Source: Pseudolabrys sp.
GTDB lineage: Bacteria; Pseudomonadota; Alphaproteobacteria; Rhizobiales; Xanthobacteraceae
Reading direction: 5' to 3'
Assembly: GCA_025451355.1 (NCBI GenBank)
Contig: JANWKN010000109.1
Coordinates: forward strand, 1-43,484
DNA length: 43,484 bases
Notes under the pieces: model-generated
What the model was told of the DNA's origin: nothing
What the model saw: the letters and a program-made list of their open reading frames with translations, nothing else
Database searches by the model: none
Position numbers and translations under genes: made by a program
Shown here: positions 9,446 to 19,680 of the stretch, piece after piece
Layout: every line of letters starts with the position of its first letter
How positions within the stretch are numbered: position 1 is the first letter of the stretch

Positions 9446-9933
9446 GGTCTGGCCTCCCGGGTACGCACGCGCCTGACAAGTTCGTCGAGCTGACTGATGA
9501 TCGACTCAGCCTCCATGGCGCCGAATTCCTCAAGCATTTCGTCGATCCACCCTTCATGAGCTTTCGCGATGACCGAAAATTGCGAGGCACCCTTGGGGGT
9601 CAGACGGACAATAAAGGACCGACGATCGCTGGCTGGCGCCTGTCGCAGCACCAGCTTCTCGGCGACGAGCCGATCGATGATGCCAGTCACATTGCCGTTG
9701 GACACCATCAACTGCCGCGACAGCTCGGTCATTGTCATACCCTCTTCGCTACGAGCGAGCGCGGCCATTACGTCGAACTGCGGTAAAGTGATCGAAAATC
9801 TTGTGCGCAATCGCTCCCGCAATTGGGCCTCGATCGCGCGTGACGAACGCAACAACCTCAGCCAGAGCCGCAGGCGTTGCTTGCTGATTGGAAGCGGTGC
9901 GCTGCGGACGCGCGCTTTGTTCGCGGCGTTCAT
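9442..9933 (-). CDS. MarR family transcriptional regulator
   Basis: '[66 protein letters not shown]'. Confidence 0.9.
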   Translation of the reverse strand: MNAANKARVRSAPLPISKQRLRLWLRLLRSSRAIEAQLRERLRTRFSITLPQFDVMAALARSEEGMTMTELSRQLMVSNGNVTGIIDRLVAEKLVLRQAPASDRRSFIVRLTPKGASQFSVIAKAHEGWIDEMLEEFGAMEAESIISQLDELVRRVRTREARP

Positions 9934-10697
9934 TGCGAACCTCCGGTTACCTCGATTGTCTGCCCGTTCACGGAGCCGGCGGACGGCAAGCAGAGCCGTA
10001 GCACCGCCAACGCCACTTCCTCCGGCTTAACCAGTCGGCCAGACGGATTGTCTTTGGCAAGCATGGCGCGCGCTTCGTTGGCCGATCGGCCCGTTTTGGC
10101 AGAAATTTTCTCAGCCGCAGCATCGATGAGCGGCGTGTCCGTGTAGCCCGGACACACAGCGTTGACCGTAACTCCGGTTGACTCGAGTTCCAGACTGAGA
10201 GCGCGGGTTAAGCCGACGACGCCGTGCTTGGCGGCACAATATGCCGCGACGTAGGGATATCCCTTCAACCCTGCCGTCGACGCGATAAAGACAATCCGGC
10301 GCGTTCCCTCGAATTTGCGGGTGACATCGGGCAAAGCTGCCTTCACCGTAAGGAACGCGCCGGTGAGGTTCACGTCGATCATGCTTTGCCAGTGAGAAAG
10401 TTCCATCTTTTCGACGGCAGCACTCGCGGCAGTTCCAGCGTTGGCGACGACGATATCGATCGGGCCGTGAGCCTCGCAAGCCGCACGCGCCATGGCTGCG
10501 CAGTCGGATTCCTTCGTCACGTCAGCGACAATCGCCGTCGCTTTGGCGAGGCTCGCTGCCACGTTCTCTAACGGCGCCTGGCGTCTGCCTGCCAGCGAAA
10601 CTGCGGCGCCTTCGCCTGCCAGCGCACGCGCGATAGCCGCGCCTATGCCGGTGCCGCCGCCGGTGATCAGTGCGTGTCGATTGTCGAGCACCCCCAT
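9930..10697 (-). CDS. Short-chain dehydrogenase/reductase (probable hydroxyacyl-CoA dehydrogenase role)
   Basis: 'ALITGGGTGIGAAIARAL', 'YCAAKHG' YxxxK motif, 'VNAVCPGYTDTPL'; start overlaps the upstream stop (TGATG). Confidence 0.9.
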   Translation of the reverse strand: MGVLDNRHALITGGGTGIGAAIARALAGEGAAVSLAGRRQAPLENVAASLAKATAIVADVTKESDCAAMARAACEAHGPIDIVVANAGTAASAAVEKMELSHWQSMIDVNLTGAFLTVKAALPDVTRKFEGTRRIVFIASTAGLKGYPYVAAYCAAKHGVVGLTRALSLELESTGVTVNAVCPGYTDTPLIDAAAEKISAKTGRSANEARAMLAKDNPSGRLVKPEEVALAVLRLCLPSAGSVNGQTIEVTGGSQ

Positions 10698-12988
10698 CAG
10701 ACTTTCCCCGTCATTATGTCGGGGCGTGACTTGAGGCGGTAGAGTTGATCGCGGCCGGGCCAATAGGGCTTCGGCCATCTCACGCCGTCGTAGCGAAGGT
10801 CAGCCGCCGCATGCAGCGTCCAGTACGGATCCGACAGATGTGGGCGAGCCAGGCAGACAAGGTCAGCTCGCCCCGCCATCAGGATCGAATTAACATGATC
10901 CGGCTCATAGATGTTGCCGACGGCGAGAGTTGCGACGCCAGCCTCATTGCGAATTCGGTCAGAGAAAGGCGTCTGAAACATTCGGCCGTAGACCGGACGT
11001 GCGTGCGTGGATGTTTGGCCGGCCGAGACATCGATGAGGTCGACGCCCGCCTCGCTGAGTAATCGCGCGATCTCGACGGCGTCCTGCGGCCGCACGCCCT
11101 CTGGGGTAACCCAATCGTGAGCCGAAATGCGTACGGAGATCGGTTTTTCGTCCGGCCACACTTTTCGCACCGCACGAAACACTTCAAGCGGGAACCGCAT
11201 TCGATTCTCCAGCGGCCCACCGTATTCATCGGTGCGTTTGTTGGTCAGCGGGGTAATAAAGGACGACATCAAGTAGCCGTGCGCGTAATGCAGCTCGAGC
11301 CAGTCGAAACCGATACGGGCCGCCATCTCCGCCGAGCGCACAAACTCGTCGCGGATCTGGTCCATGTCAGCGCGCGCCATCTCACGCGGCGTCTGGTTTT
11401 GCGGGCTCCAAGCCACGGCCGAGGGTGCGAGTACCGGCCAATTTCCGGTCGCGAGCGGTGCGTCGCTCTCTTCCCACCCGAGCTGGGTCGAGCCTTTCGC
11501 TCCTGAATGGCCAAGCTGGATTGCGATCTTGGCGTCAGTCTCGGTATGGACAAATTCGACTATGCGTTGCCAGGCGTTGAGGTGTTCCGAGGCGTAAAGG
11601 CCTGTACATCCGGGCGAGATGCGGCCTTCCGGCGAAACGCAGGTCATTTCCGTAAACACCAGCCCGGCGCCGCCTTTGGCTCGTTCGGCGTAGTGCACGA
11701 AGTGCCATTCGTTGGGTGTGCCGTCTTTGGCGCGATATTGCGCCATCGGTGAAACGCACACCCTGTTTGCAAGCTCGAGGCCGCGAACCCGAAACGGCAC
11801 AAACATCGGCGGCCGCGCCGAATTTGGTATCTGCCCTGTCGCCTTTTGCTCGAACCATTTCTCCGCGCCAGAAAGCCACTGCGGATCTCGCTGGCGCAGG
11901 TTCTCGTGACTAATTCGTTGCGAACGCGTGAGCAGTGAATAGTTGAACTGCACAGGATCGAGATCGAAATACCGCTCGACGTCCTCGAACCATTCGGTCG
12001 AATTGCGCGCGGCATTCTGTAGTCGCAATACTTCAAGCCGCCGTTCTTCTTCGTAGCGCCTAAAGGCCGAGGTAATATCGGGCTCGCTGTCGAGATAGTT
12101 CGCCAGCGCTATCGCGCTTTCCATGGCTAGTTTCGATCCGGAGCCGACCGAGAAATGAGCGGTGGCGGCGGCATCGCCCAGCAGGACGATGTTCTCGTGA
12201 CTCCAGCGTTCGCAGAGAACGCGATTGAAATTGAGCCAAGCCGAACCGCGCAAGTGGCGCGCATTCGACATCAGTCTGTGACCACCGAGATTGCGAGCGA
12301 AGATTTTCTCGCAGGCCGCGATTGTTTCGTCGATGTTCATGCGATCGAAGCCGAGGCGCCGCCATGTCTCTTCAGAACACTCGACAATGAAGGTCGCCGT
12401 GTCGGCGTCGAATTGATAGGCGTGCACCCAAATCCAGCCGTGCTCAGTCTCTTCGAAGATAAAGGTGAATGCGTCGTCGAATTTCTGATGCGTTCCGAGC
12501 CAGATGTATTTGCACGCACGAACGTCGATGTCAGGCTTGAAGGCGTCGGCGTGTGCTGCGCGGACACGAGAATTCACGCCGTCAGCACCAACAACGATGT
12601 CGAAGTCTTTGTAGCTGTCGACCGGTGCCACTTCCGTCTCAAACCTGATCTCCACGCCGAGAGAACGTGCACGGTCCTGCAGAATATTGAGAAGCCGCTT
12701 GCGGCCGATGCCGCTGAAGCCGTGGCCTCCTGACCGCATCACCTTGCCTCGATAGTGAACGGCTATGTCGTCCCAATAGACAAAAGAGTCGCGAATTGCT
12801 TTTGAGGAAACGGGATCGTTAATGTGAAGATTGCCAAGTGTCTCGTCGGACAAAACGACACCCCAGCCAAAGGTGTCGTTCGGTTTGTTGCGTTCAACAA
12901 CGAGGACGTCGTGCGAGGCGTCACGTAACTTGAGCGAGATCGCGAAGTTTAGCCCACCCGGGCCGCCCCCCAGAACTGCCGCACGCAT
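10697..12988 (-). CDS. Bifunctional FAD monooxygenase (salicylyl-CoA 5-hydroxylase-like)/old-yellow-enzyme fusion; probable 2-aminobenzoyl-CoA monooxygenase/reductase
   Basis: N-terminal '[21 protein letters not shown]' with '[28 protein letters not shown]'; C-terminal OYE half '[61 protein letters not shown]'; ATG at 12988 with AAAGGAG. Confidence 0.9.
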   Translation of the reverse strand: MRAAVLGGGPGGLNFAISLKLRDASHDVLVVERNKPNDTFGWGVVLSDETLGNLHINDPVSSKAIRDSFVYWDDIAVHYRGKVMRSGGHGFSGIGRKRLLNILQDRARSLGVEIRFETEVAPVDSYKDFDIVVGADGVNSRVRAAHADAFKPDIDVRACKYIWLGTHQKFDDAFTFIFEETEHGWIWVHAYQFDADTATFIVECSEETWRRLGFDRMNIDETIAACEKIFARNLGGHRLMSNARHLRGSAWLNFNRVLCERWSHENIVLLGDAAATAHFSVGSGSKLAMESAIALANYLDSEPDITSAFRRYEEERRLEVLRLQNAARNSTEWFEDVERYFDLDPVQFNYSLLTRSQRISHENLRQRDPQWLSGAEKWFEQKATGQIPNSARPPMFVPFRVRGLELANRVCVSPMAQYRAKDGTPNEWHFVHYAERAKGGAGLVFTEMTCVSPEGRISPGCTGLYASEHLNAWQRIVEFVHTETDAKIAIQLGHSGAKGSTQLGWEESDAPLATGNWPVLAPSAVAWSPQNQTPREMARADMDQIRDEFVRSAEMAARIGFDWLELHYAHGYLMSSFITPLTNKRTDEYGGPLENRMRFPLEVFRAVRKVWPDEKPISVRISAHDWVTPEGVRPQDAVEIARLLSEAGVDLIDVSAGQTSTHARPVYGRMFQTPFSDRIRNEAGVATLAVGNIYEPDHVNSILMAGRADLVCLARPHLSDPYWTLHAAADLRYDGVRWPKPYWPGRDQLYRLKSRPDIMTGKV

Positions 12989-13036
12989 GCGCCGGCTCCT
13001 TTCGCGGTGACCTGAGAAGAATGCCGCAGAAGGCAA

Positions 13037-13070
13037 GATATTACAAACATAAAATATTTAAATTTAAAGC
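13037..13070. promoter_or_regulatory. AT-rich patch with inverted repeats upstream of the aminobenzoyl-CoA operon; candidate promoter/MarR operator
   Basis: gATATTacaaacataaAATATttaaatttaaa: ATATT-N10-AATAT (13038-13057) and TTTAAATTTAAA (13057-13068), in a GC-rich background. Confidence 0.35.
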
Positions 13071-13161
13071 TTTTTAGCGAGAGGGGACGAAGCGCGGTTT
13101 TCTACACCACCTCAATGGCTTATTGCGCTTGGATGCACCCGCCGCCCCGCTCTGCGGGTAT

Positions 13162-14229
13162 TTAGTGCGACGACTTTTTCCAGATTCCGCGCTTGTGCAT
13201 CAAGGCCACCTGTTTGTCGATCACATCGCGTTTGTAATCGGCATGCTTGGGCGGGACTTTTTTCAGATAGCGGTTCTTCGGATAGATCGGCTTTTCATAG
13301 ATGATCTGTGCAAGTTCCGACCGGATGTCTTTCATCCAGTTCGTGACTTGCGCCGACTCGCGGTGATGACGCAGCGCTTCGATATTGATGACACCCGAAA
13401 CGAACGTTGAGCCGTTGGTATCGCGTTGCTTGCCAACCAGCTGACCGCGGTAGTCTACAATCATGGACTGGCCGCCGCCGGCATCTATGCCCACCGGATG
13501 ATCGGCATCGAGATGATAACTGCCGATATTGGGAGCCACGATATACATGTTGTTTTCCAAAGCGCGCGCGCGATTGGAGATTTCGAAAATGTCGTTTTCG
13601 GTGAACGGCGCGGGCATCGAGGCGCGATACACCACCTCAGCCCCATTCATCGCCAGACCTCGACCATTTTCCGGATAGTTCCCTTCCATCGCCATCATGA
13701 TGCCGAGACGTCCGATTTTGGTGTCGGCGACGGGCCAGAACGCATCGAGCGTGCGTCCGTATTTTTTTATCCACCAGTCGTAAAGATCGTGCGGGGACAC
13801 TGAACGTTCGACCGGCAACAATGCGCTGAGCTTATAATGTTTTAGAATAATCTTGCCGTCCGGATCGACGATGAACCCGATGTTGAAGAAACGGTCCTTC
13901 CAGTCTTTGTGGCGCGCCTTGGCCTGCGCCATGATGTAGACGTTCCACTGCCGCGCGAGCTTGCCAATCTCGTCGGTCTCGGGGCCCGGAACATCGATGC
14001 AGCAAGTCCGGGCGTAGTCGGCATGGTCCACGTCGAGCACTTCGTCATTGAATCCCATCAGCGCGCCTTCGGGGATGGCGAGCAGACGGACCGGAATATC
14101 GAGATTGGACAGCCAAAATGCCGCCTTGGTGAGACCCTTGAGGTGCTCGATATTGTGCTTTATTTCCTCGCGCCGGCGAATGCCCCAGAAGCTGGGGATG
14201 AGGCCGACGGCGTTATACGGCTCGATCAT
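13162..14229 (-). CDS. Carbon-nitrogen hydrolase (nitrilase) superfamily protein, nucleophile Cys replaced by Ala
   Basis: 'LLAIPEGALMGF' (Glu region), 'IILKHYKLS' (Lys region), 'KIGRLGIMMAMEGNYPENGRGLAMNGAEVVYRA' (nucleophile region without Cys), 'NRARALENNMYIVAPN'. Confidence 0.78.
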   Translation of the reverse strand: MIEPYNAVGLIPSFWGIRRREEIKHNIEHLKGLTKAAFWLSNLDIPVRLLAIPEGALMGFNDEVLDVDHADYARTCCIDVPGPETDEIGKLARQWNVYIMAQAKARHKDWKDRFFNIGFIVDPDGKIILKHYKLSALLPVERSVSPHDLYDWWIKKYGRTLDAFWPVADTKIGRLGIMMAMEGNYPENGRGLAMNGAEVVYRASMPAPFTENDIFEISNRARALENNMYIVAPNIGSYHLDADHPVGIDAGGGQSMIVDYRGQLVGKQRDTNGSTFVSGVINIEALRHHRESAQVTNWMKDIRSELAQIIYEKPIYPKNRYLKKVPPKHADYKRDVIDKQVALMHKRGIWKKSSH

Positions 14230-14280
14230 GGCCTTCCTCTTCGAATAAAATTTCCGTGCTGAATAATCGATCGGGACCGC

Positions 14281-15645
14281 TCACGCCGCGACGCTCGGCA
14301 GGCCGGCCAGCGCCATGGCAAGTTCTTTATCATCGTAGTCCTGGTCGACCAATTTGCCTTCGAAGTAGTTGATGTAGGCCTGCATGTCGAAATGGCCGTG
14401 GCCGGAGAGATTGAAGAGGATGGTCTCTGTCTTGCCCTCCTTCTTGCAGCGCAATGCCTCATCGATGGCACACCGCACCGCATGGCTGGCTTCGGGTGCC
14501 GGTACGATGCCTTCACAGCGCGCGAATTCTACGCCGGCTTCGAAACATGCCACCTGATGATAAGCACGCGCTTCGATGAGCCCGAGTTGATAGACGTGAG
14601 ACACGAGCGGCGACATGCCGTGGTAACGCAGACCGCCGGCGTGGAAGCCCGGCGGGATAAATGTCGAGCCGAGTGTGTGCATCTTCACCAGCGGCGTGAG
14701 ATGCGCGGTGTCACCGAAATCATAGGCGTATTTGCCGCGCGTCAGTGACGGACAGGCTGCCGGTTCGACAGCGATAACGCGCCGCTTGCGTCCCCCGCGC
14801 AAATGCAGGCCCAAAAACGGAAATGCGAGACCGGCGAAGTTCGAGCCACCACCCGTACATCCAATGACTATATCGGGGTCATCGCCGGCCACTTCGAACT
14901 GCTTGATGGTCTCCTCTCCCACGATGGTCTGATGCAACAGCACGTGATTGAGCACTGAGCCGAGCGAATATTTCAGCTCCGGGTCCTTCGCCGCCATCTC
15001 CACCGCCTCTGAAATCGCGATGCCGAGCGAGCCCGGACTGTTGGGATGCTGCTTAAGGATTGAGCGACCGCTTTCCGTCTCGTTCGACGGCGACGCAATG
15101 CAGCGCGCGCCGTAGGTTTCCATCAGCGCTCGCCGGTAGGGCTTCTGATCGTACGACACGCGCACCTGGAACACGGTCACGTCGATGCCGAACAGAGCAC
15201 CCGCGAAGGCGAGCGAAGAACCCCACTGCCCGGCCCCGGTCTCTGTGCTCAGACGTTTCACGCCCGCCTGTTTGTTGTACCAAGCCTGTGCCACCGCCGT
15301 GTTCGGCTTGTGCGAGCCGGCTGGCGAGACACCTTCATATTTGAAGTAGATCTTCGCCGGCGTGCCGAGCTTCTGCTCAAGACGCCGCGCGCGGATCAAC
15401 GGGGCCGGCCGCCACATCCGGTAGACGTCACGGATGGGCTGCGGAATATCGAGGTAGCGCTCGCCGGTCACCTCCTGGAGAATGAGCTCCATGGGGAACA
15501 GCGGCTCGAGGTCGGCGGGACCGATTGGCTGCTTGGTTCCCGGATGCAGGACGGGCGGCAATGGCTTGGGGAGGTCAGCCGTCAGGTTGTACCAAGTTTT
15601 AGGAATATCCTTTTCATCCAGGACGAATTTGACCTGATCACTCAC
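14281..15645 (-). CDS. trpB2: TrpB2-type tryptophan synthase beta-like PLP enzyme
   Basis: '[68 protein letters not shown]', '[11 protein letters not shown]'; GTG start at 15645 with AGGAG upstream. Confidence 0.87.
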   Translation of the reverse strand: MSDQVKFVLDEKDIPKTWYNLTADLPKPLPPVLHPGTKQPIGPADLEPLFPMELILQEVTGERYLDIPQPIRDVYRMWRPAPLIRARRLEQKLGTPAKIYFKYEGVSPAGSHKPNTAVAQAWYNKQAGVKRLSTETGAGQWGSSLAFAGALFGIDVTVFQVRVSYDQKPYRRALMETYGARCIASPSNETESGRSILKQHPNSPGSLGIAISEAVEMAAKDPELKYSLGSVLNHVLLHQTIVGEETIKQFEVAGDDPDIVIGCTGGGSNFAGLAFPFLGLHLRGGRKRRVIAVEPAACPSLTRGKYAYDFGDTAHLTPLVKMHTLGSTFIPPGFHAGGLRYHGMSPLVSHVYQLGLIEARAYHQVACFEAGVEFARCEGIVPAPEASHAVRCAIDEALRCKKEGKTETILFNLSGHGHFDMQAYINYFEGKLVDQDYDDKELAMALAGLPSVAA

Positions 15646-15828
15646 GCAACTCTCCTCTTGCCCGCACCACGCGACAGAACGCGGCGAAACATTACCCGAG
15701 GACGCCAACGATGTGAACTCGCCGGCACCCAGCGACATTTCATGCAGATCGCCAGTTGCCTTCGGCTCGCTCCGCAGGTGAAAATGGGCGTACGATATGC
15801 GCTAATTGATCACCCGCAGGAGGGGGAC

Positions 15829-16995
15829 ATGCATAAGAAGCTCGCGCTGATCGGCGCCATCATGGGACTTTCGGCTACGGCGGCCGGCGCGCAGGACAAG
15901 GTCAAAGTAGGCGTCATTGCGACGCTTTCCGGCCCACCGGCGGTGCTCGGTCAGCAACTGCGCAACGGATTCCAGCTCGCCGTCAAGAATCTTGGCGGTA
16001 AGGTCGGTGGTCGCGAAGTGGAGGTTGTCGTCGAAGACGACGAGCTTAAGCCCGACGTCGCGGTCAATAAGGCGAAGGCATTGGTCGATCGCACGAAGGT
16101 GGATTTCGTCGTTGGCCCGATTTTTTCCAACATGCTGATCGCGATAATGAAGCCGGTGACCGACGCGGGTGTCATCCTGATCAGCCCGAATGCGGGCACC
16201 TCCAACTTCGCCGGGAAAGAGTGCAATCCTAATTTCTTTGTCACCTCGTACCAGAACGATCAAAACCACGAGGTCATGGGAAAGTACGCTCAGGACGCCG
16301 CGATGAAAAAGGTGTTCCTGATGGCGCCGAATTACCAAGCGGGCAAAGATGCCATTGCCGGATTCAAGCGCTATTTCAAAGGTGAGATTGCCGACGAAGT
16401 CTACGTTCCGCTTGGCCAGCTCGACTATTCGGCCGAGCTGACAAAGATTGCCGCGGCTTCGCCGGACGGGATCTTTGTTTTCTTGCCAGGTGGCATGGGC
16501 GTGAATTTCGTCAAGCAGTTCCGGCAGGCTGGCCTCGCGGATAAGATCAAGTTCCTTTCCGCATTCACGGTCGATGAGTCGACCCTACCCGCGCAGAAAG
16601 AAGCTGCGCTCGGATTTTTCGGCGGCGCCAACTGGGCACCCAATCTCGACAACCCCCAGAACAAGAAATTCGTTGCCGAATACGAGAAAGAGTACAACGC
16701 TGTTCCGGCAACCTACGCTTTCCAGGCCTACGATGCAGCGTTGCTGATCGACGGTGCACTGAAGCTGACCAAGGGAAATACGTCGGATAAAGACGCGTTG
16801 CGTGCGGCGTTGATGAAGGCGAACTTCACGTCGCTACGAGGTCCTTTCAAGTTCAACACCAATCACTATCCGATCCAGGACTTCTACCAGGTAAAAGTAG
16901 CGCAGCGCGCGGACGGCAAGTTTGAAACCCAGATCGATAAGAAGGTATTCGCCGGCTACTCCGATCCGTACGCTAAAGATTGTCCGATGAAGTGA
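15829..16995 (+). CDS. LIV-type ABC transporter periplasmic substrate-binding protein
   Basis: Signal peptide 'MHKKLALIGAIMGLSATAAGAQ' then 'VKVGVIATLSGPPAVLGQQLRNGFQLAVKNLGGKVGGREVEVVVEDDELKPDVAVNKAKALVD'; ATG at 15829 with AGGAGGGGG. Confidence 0.92.
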   Translation: MHKKLALIGAIMGLSATAAGAQDKVKVGVIATLSGPPAVLGQQLRNGFQLAVKNLGGKVGGREVEVVVEDDELKPDVAVNKAKALVDRTKVDFVVGPIFSNMLIAIMKPVTDAGVILISPNAGTSNFAGKECNPNFFVTSYQNDQNHEVMGKYAQDAAMKKVFLMAPNYQAGKDAIAGFKRYFKGEIADEVYVPLGQLDYSAELTKIAAASPDGIFVFLPGGMGVNFVKQFRQAGLADKIKFLSAFTVDESTLPAQKEAALGFFGGANWAPNLDNPQNKKFVAEYEKEYNAVPATYAFQAYDAALLIDGALKLTKGNTSDKDALRAALMKANFTSLRGPFKFNTNHYPIQDFYQVKVAQRADGKFETQIDKKVFAGYSDPYAKDCPMK

Positions 16996-17017
16996 GGAAA
17001 GGCGCCGGACTGATGTA

Positions 17018-17941
17018 ATGTCCACGGGGCTCGTTGTCGTCCAGATTCTGAACGGGCTCCAGTTCGGCGTCCTGCTCTTTTTGATCGCGGCCGGGCTTAC
17101 GCTCGTGTTCGGGGTGATGGATTTCATCAATCTCGCCCACGGTGTCCAGTACATGTTGGGCGCCTATCTCGCCGTCGCGTTCTATGCGCTTACAAGCAAT
17201 TTCTTCATTGCCTTGTTGCTGGCACTCGCGGCGGCTCTGGTCTTTGGGCTTCTGCTCGAATTCCTGGTGTTCCGCCATCTTTACGATCGTGATCATCTCG
17301 AGCAGGTGATCGCGACTTTTGGCATCATCATTTTTCTCAATCAGGCAGTAAAAACCGTCTGGGGCGCCGCGCCTCTGACGCTGCCCATTCCCGAGATCTT
17401 TTCCGGGTCGATCATCCTGATGCCCGGCCTGCTCTATCCCATCTGGAGGCTGGTCATCATCGCTTCGGGACTAGCGATCGGCCTGCTCCTTTACGTATTG
17501 GTGGGTCATACCCGCGTCGGCATGTTGGTTCGCGCGGGCGCTACCAATGCGCGAATGGTATCCGCCCTTGGTGTCGATATTCGCCGGCTTTTCATGATCG
17601 TATTTGGCTTCGGCACCATGCTCGCCGCTTTCGCCGGCGCGATGATTGCGCCGATCCTGTCGGTCGAGCCGGGCATGGGTGACACCGTTCTCATCCTTGC
17701 CTTCGTTGTCATCGTCATCGGCGGCATCGGCTCAATGCGCGGCGCTTTCCTGGCCGCGCTCTTGATAGGTCTCGTCGACACGCTGGGGCGCTCCTTCGCG
17801 ATCGACATCCTGCGGCTTGTGATGCCGCCCTCACCGGCCCGCACCGTCGGCCCGGCCATAGCGTCCATGCTGATTTATGTGCTGATGGCACTGGTGCTCT
17901 ATTTTCGGCCCTCCGGCCTGTTCCCAGCACGGGGGCGTTGA
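17018..17941 (+). CDS. LIV-type ABC transporter permease (LivH-like)
   Basis: 'QILNGLQFGVLLFLIAAGLTLVFGVMDFINLAHGVQYMLGAYLAV'. Confidence 0.92.
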   Translation: MSTGLVVVQILNGLQFGVLLFLIAAGLTLVFGVMDFINLAHGVQYMLGAYLAVAFYALTSNFFIALLLALAAALVFGLLLEFLVFRHLYDRDHLEQVIATFGIIIFLNQAVKTVWGAAPLTLPIPEIFSGSIILMPGLLYPIWRLVIIASGLAIGLLLYVLVGHTRVGMLVRAGATNARMVSALGVDIRRLFMIVFGFGTMLAAFAGAMIAPILSVEPGMGDTVLILAFVVIVIGGIGSMRGAFLAALLIGLVDTLGRSFAIDILRLVMPPSPARTVGPAIASMLIYVLMALVLYFRPSGLFPARGR

Positions 17942-18933
17942 TGACCCAGACGCTTGCCGCTTCCAGCGTCCTGCCTTCGCAACAAACCGATCGCGCGAAC
18001 GCATTACCCGTAGCGATTTTTCTGATACTCGCATTGGTTCCGTTCGGCGCGGCGTTTGGCCCGGAAAGCTATGTGCTGGGGCTATTTACCCGTGTGATGG
18101 TGTTTGCGGTCGCCGCACTCGCGCTTGATTTCATCTGCGGTTACGGCGGGCTAGTCTCATTCGGACACGCCGCCTTCGTCGGCATTGGCGCCTACGCTGT
18201 GGGAATTATCGGCGCGCATGGCGTCACGGAGATGCTTGTATCTCTTCCGGTCGCGCTATTGGCCGGCGCGATCTTCGCTTACCTGACTGGAACGGTATGT
18301 CTGCGGACGAAGAGCGTGTACTTCATCATGATCACCCTGGCTTTCGGGCAAATGGCGTATTTTATTGCAGGCTCGCTCGCGCCCTACGGCGGCGATGACG
18401 GTCTCACCGTCAGACTACGCAGCACGCTTCTCGGCTTCCCGATTCTGCAAAACGATCGCACATTTTATTATTTTGTCCTTCTCTCGTTACTCGTCGTCTA
18501 TTTCGCGTTCCGCACCATCGTATATTCGCGCTTCGGGCGGGTCTTGCGCGGGGCGCGCGAAAACGCGACACGGATGGCTACGCTCGGGTTCGACGTTTTC
18601 AGCTTTCAGCGCGTTGGATATGTGATCGCCGGCGCGGTCGGCGGACTCTCCGGCTTCCTTCTCGCCAACGCGACGGAGTTCGTAAGCCCCGCCTATATGT
18701 CGTGGCAGCGGTCCGGCGAACTGATCATCATGATCCTGCTCGGCGGGCTCGGTACACTGCACGGCGCTATTGTTGGCGCCGCGGCCTACCTGCTGATTGA
18801 GGAGACACTCGGTGGCATTACCGAGCAGTGGAAATTGATATTCGGCCCACTCTTGGTGCTCATCGTTCTGTTTGCGCGCGGCGGATTGCTTGGACTGGTC
18901 GACAGAATTCGTGGAAGGCCTGGCCGTGGCTGA
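17941..18933 (+). CDS. LIV-type ABC transporter permease (LivM-like)
   Basis: 'ALALDFICGYGGLVSFGHAAFVGIGAYAVGI', 'GRVLRGARENATRMATLGFDVF'. Confidence 0.92.
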   Translation: MTQTLAASSVLPSQQTDRANALPVAIFLILALVPFGAAFGPESYVLGLFTRVMVFAVAALALDFICGYGGLVSFGHAAFVGIGAYAVGIIGAHGVTEMLVSLPVALLAGAIFAYLTGTVCLRTKSVYFIMITLAFGQMAYFIAGSLAPYGGDDGLTVRLRSTLLGFPILQNDRTFYYFVLLSLLVVYFAFRTIVYSRFGRVLRGARENATRMATLGFDVFSFQRVGYVIAGAVGGLSGFLLANATEFVSPAYMSWQRSGELIIMILLGGLGTLHGAIVGAAAYLLIEETLGGITEQWKLIFGPLLVLIVLFARGGLLGLVDRIRGRPGRG

Positions 18934-19678
18934 TCCCGTTCTCCAGCTGAACGATCTGCACAAGAACTTCGGCGGACTCGTCGTAACCGACGGCGTGACG
19001 CTCGATATTGGATTCGGCGAGCTGCACGCGGTGATCGGGCCGAACGGTGCCGGAAAAACCACGCTGATAAATCAGATTTCCGGTCTGCTCGCGCCTACGG
19101 CCGGGACAATCAACTTTAGGGGCACTGACGTCACCGATTTGCCCGCGGACAAGCGCGCGAAGCTCGGGCTGGCGCGATCGTTTCAGATCACTTCGGTGCT
19201 GCCCCGATTTTCTGCCCTGGAAAACGTCGCTTTGGCTGTGCAGGCGCGCAATCAAACGAGCTATCGATTTTTCGGGCGTGCCGACCACGAACAACCTGTC
19301 AACGACGCGGCAAACGCCGCGCTTGCCGAGGTCGGATTGGCCGACCGCGGACAAACCCTCGCGGCTCATCTCTCGCACGGCGAGAAGCGGTCGCTCGAAC
19401 TTGCAATCGCCATCGCCATGGAGCCGAAGTTGCTACTGCTCGACGAACCGATGGCCGGCACCGGACACGAAGAAAGCGCTCGTTTGGTCAGCGTTCTGAA
19501 GCGGCTGAAAGGCCGTTTCTCGATGCTGCTGGTTGAGCACGACATGACTGCAGTCTTTGCGTTGGCTGACCGGATTTCCGTTCTTACCTATGGCCGTATC
19601 CTTGCGAGCGGTACACCCGACGCCGTGCGCGCAGATCCGAGGGTGATCGCCGCCTACCTTGGTGAGGAGATGGAATAG
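18911..19678 (+). CDS. LIV-type ABC transporter ATP-binding protein (LivG-like)
   Basis: Walker A 'GPNGAGKTT', signature 'LSHGEKRSLELAIAIA', Walker B 'LLLLDEP'; GTG start likely, overlaps LivM. Confidence 0.92.
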   Translation: MEGLAVADPVLQLNDLHKNFGGLVVTDGVTLDIGFGELHAVIGPNGAGKTTLINQISGLLAPTAGTINFRGTDVTDLPADKRAKLGLARSFQITSVLPRFSALENVALAVQARNQTSYRFFGRADHEQPVNDAANAALAEVGLADRGQTLAAHLSHGEKRSLELAIAIAMEPKLLLLDEPMAGTGHEESARLVSVLKRLKGRFSMLLVEHDMTAVFALADRISVLTYGRILASGTPDAVRADPRVIAAYLGEEME

Positions 19679-19680
19679 CC

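Noticed and set aside
12155-12733. 192-aa plus-strand ORF
   Set aside because: Antisense to the monooxygenase half of the bifunctional enzyme; no motif.
13146-13158. CCCGC-TCT-GCGGG hairpin as a terminator of the nitrilase-like gene
   Set aside because: Only a 5-bp stem with no following T-tract on the minus strand; too weak to call.
15310-15828. N-terminal 173-aa extension of the 15310-16995 ORF
   Set aside because: Antisense to trpB2 and intergenic DNA; true start at 15829 has a strong RBS and signal peptide.
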